A stretch of DNA of 11,622 bases from Verrucomicrobiota bacterium. Its GTDB lineage: Bacteria; Verrucomicrobiota; Verrucomicrobiia; Chthoniobacterales; UBA10450. Below, piece after piece: positions 6,101-11,622 of the stretch. Below the pieces are notes generated by a model. That model did not search any database and was not told the origin of the DNA. It was given only the letters and a program-made list of their open reading frames with translations. The stretch lies in NCBI GenBank assembly GCA_003219945.1, contig QHQV01000304.1, positions 1-11,622 on the forward strand. Direction: 5' to 3'. Within the stretch, counting starts at the first letter, position 1. Each line of letters opens with the position of its first letter. The translations under genes were made by a program, and so were the position numbers.

Positions 6101-9100
6101 TCAGCGAAAACGAATCAGATATTTTAGCTTCCCTCGAAAATCGCCATGAACACCGACGTCACCGGTGAGCACAAGCTGATCGGTGAGCTTGAACCGTACA
6201 GTTGCTTGCTGTTGACCAGTGCGGGGATCGACCGTTCCCAAATCCAAATCCAGCCGATTGAATACCGTGTTGCTGTCGGTCGGCTCCCCTTTTTTGACGA
6301 TTTTGCGGTACAGCTGTTGCACCAACAGCATGGCCGCCCGCCCCGCGAGAACGTTTCCAGTCGAGAGTTCCCGTCGCGTCGCTCCGGTGGCGATCAACGA
6401 AATGATTTCCTCCTGCGGCAGAGGCGGTTCACTAGTGAAAATCGCCTGTGGTGAAAGCAGAGTTCCGTAAACATAAACGCGCACAGTGTAATCGCGGATC
6501 ACGGAGGTGCCTTGCAGATCGATTGTCGGATTCGTCGAATCGCTCGGATTGAAAGTAAGCGACCCGCGCGAAACGCTGAGCCGGCTGAAAGGCAATGTCG
6601 CTTCGACATTTTGCATCTGCACCACACCTTGCAAACCCGGCTGAAGCCCCGTGCCAATTAGTTTCAGATCAGTCGTCGCTTCGCCGGTGGCCAGGTTACC
6701 GCGAATCAGCACCGGATCTTTCGTTTTGATCGTGACATCAAATTTCCAGTCGCGGAACGGAGGGGACGGCAGAGAAAAAAATTCAGGACGTTCGGCAGGC
6801 GGCTGCGGCGCCGGTCTGCCGGGCAGGCCAATTGGGATAAGATCAATGTTCTTCAGAAATCGGGTGTTTGTCAGTGCGACATTGCCGCTGACTGTCGCCG
6901 CCGCTAATGGTCCCGTTATCCTCACATCAGCATCGGCGCGCGCGGTGAGCGTATCGTTTCGCGCAACCAGCACGCTTTGAGCTCTCATTTGCAAATCGAG
7001 AATCGGTTCGGTCAGTTTGGCGAAAGTAACTCGACCGCTCATGTTAAACGGCCCACCAGCCAAATCTCCTGCGAAGCGATCGAGAGTGAGCGCGTTGTCC
7101 CTGAAAGTGCACCGCACATTAAACTCTCTCAGCGCGGGAAGAGTCGCGTTCGTAAAACGGGCGACGTTTACCGTCATATCTCCTGCTCCACTCAAGACCG
7201 GATGACCAAACGTTCCGCTCACATCCACGTCGAGTCCGAGGTCGCCATCCAACTGCTGGAGGTCCGGAACCAATTGACGAACGAAATTCACGGAACTGCG
7301 CGGCAGTCGAGCCTTGGCGGTAATTGGCGTGTCGTCTGGAAATCCTCGAGCCTGGACAATTTTCGGTACGTCGAATGGCATGCTGGCGGTTATTTCCAAC
7401 GGCTGAATCCGCGGCTGTTGCAGCTTGCCTGAAGCTGTTAGCCGATTCTGCGCGGTCTGCGCGCTCAGCTCAAATGTCGCCGGTTCCATTTTCTGCCACT
7501 GTTCGTTTCGCAAATCCCGCACCTGCACGTTGAGCCGCGTCTTCAAATCTGCGATTGTGCCGTCACCCTCGAGCCTCGCATTCACGACGCCCGAGATTGT
7601 CGATTGTATTCCGAGATCGTGCGCCAGCCTCTTTAGGTCAAGATTCTCAAACTGCACGATCACCGACACATTGCCGGAAGACGGAATCACTGCGGATTTT
7701 GTCCCGAGATTTCGCCATACAAATGGAAGCGAGACATAGCCGTACGCGAAATTCGTGCGTTGTTGCTGTGCGACGGCTTCTCCGGGCGCGCCCTCGCGGC
7801 CGGGCCGCCGCGGTTGCGGGGCGGCAATCTGGTTCAGCTGGATCGTGTCTATCTCCAGCGTGTCGTCCTTCGTCCGGGCGGTCGCATTGAAATCCATGTT
7901 GGTCGTCGCGAAAAAAATCACCGGCACATCAAGACCGTCAGGCGAGTACGACGCGTCGATGTTCGCCTGGAGCCCTTGCAAATTCCCGTAGCGCGCTTTT
8001 TCAAGAATGAACTTGAGGTTGCCGGCATTTTTAAATGCCTGCGCATTGCCGCTGCCCTCCCAATCCAATTTGAACGAGCCTGCCAGTTGGCTCTGGTTGC
8101 CGAACGCGCGCAAGAGCGGCTGGAGCACGGCGAGATTCGACACGCTCGCGGACGCCTTGGCGCTGTAGTGCTGAGGCGGCTGCAAGTTGAATGTCCCGGT
8201 TGCGTTGACGTAATCGGTGTTGTTCAGAGTCGCGCTGCACTCATCGAGATGGATCACGTTGTTTGCGATCGATGACTGGACGCTCAGGCGTTGCGCAACC
8301 AAGTCTCGCATTTTCAAATTCGATCCTGAGAGTGATACCTGGCCGTCGACGATTCCTTGTTTGCGCTCGATGTGACCCGTCATTTGCAATGGACCACTGA
8401 TTGTGTTCGGAGAATTGGCCACCCAAAAATCCCCGGTCTCGGAACCGTTCAACGCAATATCCAATTGCACTGGTTGCGAAGCCGCGTTGGCTAGGTTCTC
8501 CGGGAGCTGGTAACGACCGCGAATGCTTAGCTCATTTTGATTGCGCCGCAGAGTAACCAGATCGAGACCGAGTATGTCATCGGTTCCGTTCATCGATCCC
8601 TTCACTGAATCGACGATGTAATCGCGATAACGTATGCCGGTGAGGGTGAACTCCATTGCCGTGCGAAGATCCGCGAACCAGGGTCTGTTGGTATCCGCGC
8701 GCCCTACCTTTTTGGACGCGCGCAAAGTGGCGTTCACGTTGTCAACGATCCCATCTGAAAAACCGACCGACTCGCCTGTGACGTCAAGTGTTGCCTGCAC
8801 ATTTGCATCAACGATGTCGATCTTTCCGTTGAACTGAACTGAGCCGGTCAAGCCAACAGGGACTCCTGCTGTCAGTTTCTCCAGATCACGAGCCTTGCCG
8901 GCGATTTGTAGACTCGATGGTGTCCGGCCAAAATCTTCGAATGTTGCCGGCAAATCGATTGTCCCGTTCAGATGAAATTCATTCTGATTCTGAACAATAT
9001 CGGCTGACTGTAACGTCGCTCTCCCCTGCTCGGCGGAAATTTCAACAGCGCCCCTTTCGAAATTCATCGCGGGCACATGCGCATCGTTGACCTGCAATGA

Positions 9101-10045
9101 CATCGTGCCACTCCAGGTACGCGGCGAGTCGATCACGCCTGTGCCAGCCAGAGTGAGCCGCTCAATTTCGCCGGAAAAATAATTTCCCGGAAGCAAAAGG
9201 AACTTGTTCAGCGATTCCGCCGCAATTTTCTCTGCAGACACGTTAAGCATCGCGTTCAGTGAAGGACCGGCTTCATTCAACGTAGCCGAGACAGACACCT
9301 GGCCGCCGCCCACCGCGCCATCGAGCTTAACCGCGAGAGCTTTCGAATCGATGCGCGACGCATCGATGTTCAGAAGCCGGATCTGTTCCTGATCACTGAG
9401 AGCAAGATCACGCAGGACGAAGCTTTTGTTCGCGTAGGAAGTCTGCCCCGAAATCTTGGACCAACTGTCGCCTGGCGGTAGTTGCAGTCTTCCGATTCGC
9501 AGCTCGCCCGGAGCACGCGGATTTAAATCAAGATCCGCATGTTCAACGACAAAATCGTTCGGCCTCTCTCTAATAATGAGCGTCGCGTCTGCCAATCGAA
9601 TCCGTTCGGGAAACGGGTCAGGCAGTGTTGTTTTGTGCTTCGGGCGCGGTTTGGGCGGCGGCGCTCGTGCCGGATCGAGCACCATCTGTGCGCCGCGCAG
9701 CTCAACGCTCTGCAACAGATGCGAAACCCCATGGCGCGCGAATCCGAGCAAGCTATAATCGACATACAACGAATCCACGTCGACGGACTCGATCGCTGAT
9801 GGCCCGGTCGGCATAGCGTGAAGATTTCGGACCGTCACATAGCTGAAAAGATTGCCTTCGAGACGGAAATCCATCTTCAGGTTCTCTTTGCTGGCATACC
9901 GAAGCGCGACCTGCCGGACGATGGCCAACAAAATTGGCCGATGAAAAATGATCAGGAGCCCCACGCATGCCGCGAGGCCAATCATCACCCGCCATCGCCA
10001 CAGGTGCCGGTGACGCCGGCTCTTTGACTGATCGTCATCGGCCAC
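6101..10045 (-). CDS. tamB: TamB-like translocation/assembly module protein (DUF490, AsmA-like)
   Basis: A 1314-residue protein, about the size of E. coli TamB (1259). A basic N-terminus (residues 8-19) precedes one transmembrane helix (about 20-36), which anchors it in the inner membrane. Almost everything after that is beta-rich repeat sequence, expected to form the long hydrophobic groove that spans the periplasm. The C-terminal TamB/DUF490 domain is clear. It holds the hallmark PPLPQEEIISLIATG segment followed by an Ala-rich helix and a final LDLDLGTVDPRTGQ...VRFKLTDQLVLTGDVG run of short beta strands ending in LKYLIRFR. The family is linked to outer-membrane protein assembly and to phospholipid transport between membranes. 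The start is GTG 10045; no better ATG precedes the membrane helix, and no Shine-Dalgarno sequence sits at ideal distance. The stop TGA overlaps a TGACATG junction with the Omp85 gene, so the two are probably translationally coupled. Residues about 740-765 are a Pro/Gly/Arg-rich low-complexity stretch unlike the rest. Confidence 0.9.
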   Translation of the reverse strand: MADDDQSKSRRHRHLWRWRVMIGLAACVGLLIIFHRPILLAIVRQVALRYASKENLKMDFRLEGNLFSYVTVRNLHAMPTGPSAIESVDVDSLYVDYSLLGFARHGVSHLLQSVELRGAQMVLDPARAPPPKPRPKHKTTLPDPFPERIRLADATLIIRERPNDFVVEHADLDLNPRAPGELRIGRLQLPPGDSWSKISGQTSYANKSFVLRDLALSDQEQIRLLNIDASRIDSKALAVKLDGAVGGGQVSVSATLNEAGPSLNAMLNVSAEKIAAESLNKFLLLPGNYFSGEIERLTLAGTGVIDSPRTWSGTMSLQVNDAHVPAMNFERGAVEISAEQGRATLQSADIVQNQNEFHLNGTIDLPATFEDFGRTPSSLQIAGKARDLEKLTAGVPVGLTGSVQFNGKIDIVDANVQATLDVTGESVGFSDGIVDNVNATLRASKKVGRADTNRPWFADLRTAMEFTLTGIRYRDYIVDSVKGSMNGTDDILGLDLVTLRRNQNELSIRGRYQLPENLANAASQPVQLDIALNGSETGDFWVANSPNTISGPLQMTGHIERKQGIVDGQVSLSGSNLKMRDLVAQRLSVQSSIANNVIHLDECSATLNNTDYVNATGTFNLQPPQHYSAKASASVSNLAVLQPLLRAFGNQSQLAGSFKLDWEGSGNAQAFKNAGNLKFILEKARYGNLQGLQANIDASYSPDGLDVPVIFFATTNMDFNATARTKDDTLEIDTIQLNQIAAPQPRRPGREGAPGEAVAQQQRTNFAYGYVSLPFVWRNLGTKSAVIPSSGNVSVIVQFENLDLKRLAHDLGIQSTISGVVNARLEGDGTIADLKTRLNVQVRDLRNEQWQKMEPATFELSAQTAQNRLTASGKLQQPRIQPLEITASMPFDVPKIVQARGFPDDTPITAKARLPRSSVNFVRQLVPDLQQLDGDLGLDVDVSGTFGHPVLSGAGDMTVNVARFTNATLPALREFNVRCTFRDNALTLDRFAGDLAGGPFNMSGRVTFAKLTEPILDLQMRAQSVLVARNDTLTARADADVRITGPLAAATVSGNVALTNTRFLKNIDLIPIGLPGRPAPQPPAERPEFFSLPSPPFRDWKFDVTIKTKDPVLIRGNLATGEATTDLKLIGTGLQPGLQGVVQMQNVEATLPFSRLSVSRGSLTFNPSDSTNPTIDLQGTSVIRDYTVRVYVYGTLLSPQAIFTSEPPLPQEEIISLIATGATRRELSTGNVLAGRAAMLLVQQLYRKIVKKGEPTDSNTVFNRLDLDLGTVDPRTGQQQATVRFKLTDQLVLTGDVGVHGDFRGKLKYLIRFR

Positions 10046-10164
10046 AGGGCGATTCTATTGCCCCTCCGCCCTAGAGGAAAGGGCAAATGGGGCGTAGCCG
10101 GTGCGTGGCCTAGATACTCCGGCATTGCGTATCACGAGCTCTCGCGTGACGCTTCCGCCGGAAT

Positions 10165-10224
10165 TTGTAGGGCGTCTGTGTCAGACGCCAACTAAAGGCG
10201 GGGTTTCACAGACACGCCCTACAA
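10165..10224. repeat. REP/BIME-like GTAG-headed double palindrome between tamB and the anti-sigma-like gene
   Basis: The outer arms TTGTAGGGCGT (10165-10175) and ACGCCCTACAA (10214-10224) are a perfect 11-base inverted repeat. It extends inward by TCTGTG (10175-10180) with CACAGA (10207-10212) after a small bulge. Inside, the left half forms its own perfect hairpin, GGCGTCTG (10171-10178) with CAGACGCC (10182-10189) over a 3-nt loop. The right half can pair GGCG (10197-10200) with CGCC (10215-10218) around an interrupted stem. Both halves carry GTAG immediately before the hairpin, in opposite orientation. This is the same plan as the element inside the decarboxylase gene, though the loop and stem sequences differ. 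It ends 11 bases before the ATG of the anti-sigma-like gene and so lies in that gene's leader. Confidence 0.7.
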
Positions 10225-10235
10225 TTTGCGAAGCA

Positions 10236-10919
10236 ATGAACCCAGACAAGCTTTTCGACTATCTCGAAGGCCGATTGTCGTCGACAGAGCGCGCCGTCTT
10301 GGAGGAGCGATTGATGTCGGACAAGCAATTGCAACGCGAATTCGCTGTGGCACGACAGATTCATGCCGGAATGCGCGGCGAATCTCGCGAGGTTGTATTA
10401 CCAGCGCCCCCCGAAATTCCACAGCAAGGGGGTCGCAAAATGGCGATACGGATAGGCGTTGCATTCATGGTTCTCATGTTTGTAAACGTCGGCATCGGTC
10501 TCTGGTTCATCTTCAGACACGAAAGTAAAAATCCGAATCGGCCGCTGCTTGAGGCTCAGATGCGGGAGCAGATCGCAAAATCCATTGAGCGCGCGGCGGC
10601 GCTCACGCCGGCGCCAAATGCGTTGGGTGTAACCGAAATCACGATTCCGGCCGAAACCGGCAAACTTGATGTCGTCGCTAATGAAGTGGTCGCAATTGTT
10701 TCCGAATTTGGAGGATCTGCCACAAAAGGTGTTCCCGATGCGGGTCGCGTCAGCATTCTTGTCGATCTCACAGCAAATCGGGAACCTGAATTTCGCGCTG
10801 CGGTCGCGGCGATCGGCGGCAATACGCCGAGGTCGACGCCCCCGGCTACAGCAACAGCGCCGGCTATAGCAGAAAAGAAGAGCTTTGTCGTGCAGATCGT
10901 GGAGCCAACGCCAAGGTAG
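10236..10919 (+). CDS. Anti-sigma-factor-like single-pass membrane protein, no zinc ligands
   Basis: A 227-residue protein. Residues 1-45 (LFDYLEGRLSSTERAVLEERLMSD..LQREF) match the N-terminal helix pattern of anti-sigma/zf-HC2-type proteins, which hold an ECF sigma factor at the membrane. There are no cysteines and no HxxxCxxC zinc site, so it would be a ZAS-like domain without zinc. One transmembrane helix spans about 70-93, putting the C-terminal part outside the cytoplasm. That part has a coiled-coil-like helix (101-122), then a beta-alpha-beta region (143-194) with GKLDVV...VSEFGGSATK...GRVSILVDLTA, vaguely like DUF4349-type sensor domains, and a Pro/Thr/Ala-rich tail. ATG 10236 is chosen because the frame upstream to 10101 runs through the palindromic repeat and gives no protein-like sequence. 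No sigma-factor gene precedes it, which is unusual. The membrane topology is solid; the anti-sigma role is inference. Confidence 0.7.
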   Translation: MNPDKLFDYLEGRLSSTERAVLEERLMSDKQLQREFAVARQIHAGMRGESREVVLPAPPEIPQQGGRKMAIRIGVAFMVLMFVNVGIGLWFIFRHESKNPNRPLLEAQMREQIAKSIERAAALTPAPNALGVTEITIPAETGKLDVVANEVVAIVSEFGGSATKGVPDAGRVSILVDLTANREPEFRAAVAAIGGNTPRSTPPATATAPAIAEKKSFVVQIVEPTPR

Positions 10920-10979
10920 CGCATGCGTCCGCTTGCGATGTGTCCTACGCAACCCAGAGGCTCGCGCTACACTAGCCCT

Positions 10980-11622
10980 GTGATTGCGGTGACGTTCGCC
11001 TTGCCGGCCGAGAGCTCGGAATTTTTGCGCCGGCTCGGAAATAGATCTCGTACTGATCGAAATGGCATTAGCATCGTTCGCGGTACGATTGGCGATCATT
11101 CAATCGAAGTCATTCATACCGGCGTCGGTGAAAACATCTGCAGAGAACGCATCGCAAGGTTTCTCGAAAATCAGCAGTTCGATCTTTTAATCAGCGCTGG
11201 ATTTGCAGGGTCACTCAATGATGAACTGCAGGTGAACGACCTTTTAGTTGCGAAAAATTTCTCGACAGTAGACCTGAAACACGCGCAGTCATCGCTTCCA
11301 AACGTGTCGATTTATGCGGTCAACATGGTGACGGTGCCTGCCTTGATCGATTCCAGCGAGGAGCGAGAGAGAATAGCGCGCGAATCGGGAGCCTCTGCGG
11401 TCGACATGGAAACAGAATTCATTGCGCGCGCTTGCGTGGCCCACGGCGTTCCGCTGCTGGCGCTACGCGTCACCACAGACACTCCAAGCCAACCATTCCC
11501 TGCTCCGCCGAGCGTCTTGTTTGATATCCAACAGCAGCGAACTGATATGGCCGTGCTCGCCAAGTTTTTCCTCGCGCATCCGACGCGCTTGCCGGGCCTC
11601 ATTCAGTTCGGAAGGACAATCG
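10980..11622 (+). CDS. Nucleoside phosphorylase/nucleosidase-family enzyme (MTA/SAH nucleosidase-like), C-terminus cut by window edge
   Basis: The frame stays open to the window end, giving 214 codons and one base. From GTG 10980 the product begins VIAVTFALPAES, the usual first strand and E11 region of the PNP_UDP_1 fold. It continues with HTGVGEN (46-52), ISAGFAGSL (71-79, substrate/phosphate loop) and AVDMETEF (140-147). The DME is the ribose-binding Met-Glu pair of MTA/SAH nucleosidases. VTTDTP (164-169) places an Asp near the position of the MTAN catalytic Asp. It probably cleaves a purine or purine-like nucleoside; a hopanoid-pathway HpnG-type phosphorylase is another possibility, but no hopanoid genes are seen here. 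The start is uncertain. ATG 10923, three bases after the upstream stop, has a good AAGG six bases before it but would add 19 residues not typical of the family; ATG 10938 lies between. TACACT (10968-10973) just before GTG could be a -10 box for a leaderless transcript. Confidence 0.8.
   Translation, partial: MIAVTFALPAESSEFLRRLGNRSRTDRNGISIVRGTIGDHSIEVIHTGVGENICRERIARFLENQQFDLLISAGFAGSLNDELQVNDLLVAKNFSTVDLKHAQSSLPNVSIYAVNMVTVPALIDSSEERERIARESGASAVDMETEFIARACVAHGVPLLALRVTTDTPSQPFPAPPSVLFDIQQQRTDMAVLAKFFLAHPTRLPGLIQFGRTI

Noticed and set aside
7760..8275. A 171-codon plus-strand open frame antisense to tamB, with others like it at 6977-7432 and 3832-4359
   Set aside because: Shadow frames of long GC-rich genes: the opposite strand encodes clear TamB and Omp85 sequence, and the shadow products have no domains.
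10127..10152. Imperfect hairpin (GCGT and CACG pairing with CGTG and ACGC, with a 2-nt bulge) as an operator for the divergent genes
   Set aside because: It is adjacent to the repeat at 10165 and may belong to it or be chance; no promoter boxes at sensible spacing could be placed around it.
10101..10235. A 45-codon upstream extension of the anti-sigma-like reading frame
   Set aside because: It runs through the palindromic repeat at 10165-10224, has no protein-like composition, and the family N-terminus begins at ATG 10236.
10398..11099. A 233-codon open frame on the minus strand
   Set aside because: It lies antisense to the anti-sigma-like gene and the start of the nucleosidase gene. Its Arg/Ser/Cys/His-rich product has no recognisable fold, so it is a shadow frame.
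1..11622. CRISPR array, tRNA/rRNA genes, complete insertion sequence, or prophage genes
   Set aside because: No regularly spaced direct repeats, tRNA-like folds, transposase or phage protein motifs were seen on either strand.

Overview
The window reads as chromosome of a Gram-negative bacterium. It encodes an outer-membrane Omp85 barrel protein, a TamB-type AsmA-like protein and an inner-membrane SurA/PpiD-type chaperone, so the cell has two membranes. The mix of genes, the moderately high G+C and the frequent GTAG-headed palindromic repeats suggest a soil Verrucomicrobiota (Chthoniobacterales, 'Candidatus Udaeobacter'-like). That placement is inference from general resemblance, not from a search or a marker gene.

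Layout. Six genes lie on the minus strand. In transcription order they are tamB-like (10045-6101), an Omp85/TamA-BamA-like gene (6099-3925) whose ATG is one base past the tamB stop, a PLP-dependent aromatic-amino-acid-type decarboxylase (3756-2230), a PpiD-like SurA_N chaperone (2089-551), a small three-TPR protein (450-118), and the first 31 codons of a glycoside hydrolase family 2 enzyme that runs off the left edge (93-1). Two genes lie on the plus strand, divergent from tamB: a zinc-ligand-free anti-sigma-factor-like membrane protein (10236-10919) and a nucleoside phosphorylase/nucleosidase-like enzyme that runs off the right edge (10980-11622).

How they fit. TamB and the Omp85 protein form a recognisable envelope-assembly pair: a periplasm-spanning beta-rich groove and an outer-membrane POTRA-barrel partner. 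The PpiD-like protein handles secreted clients in the same compartment. The decarboxylase, TPR protein and glycoside hydrolase share the strand but have no obvious functional tie. A terminator-like hairpin separates the decarboxylase from the PpiD-like gene.

The most interesting signal is structural. Two elements, at 2436-2496 and 10165-10224, share one architecture: a GTAG head followed by a hairpin, in two inverted copies, like REP/BIME elements mobilised by RAYT (Y1 HUH) transposases. The first lies inside the decarboxylase gene and adds 20 codons in frame. Its two half-units have identical 9-nt loops but differently substituted, internally compensated stems. A third palindromic cluster with a different core (CCGCT/AGCGG) fills the gap upstream of the decarboxylase. 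No CRISPR array, tRNA, rRNA, transposase gene or complete novel multi-gene system was seen.
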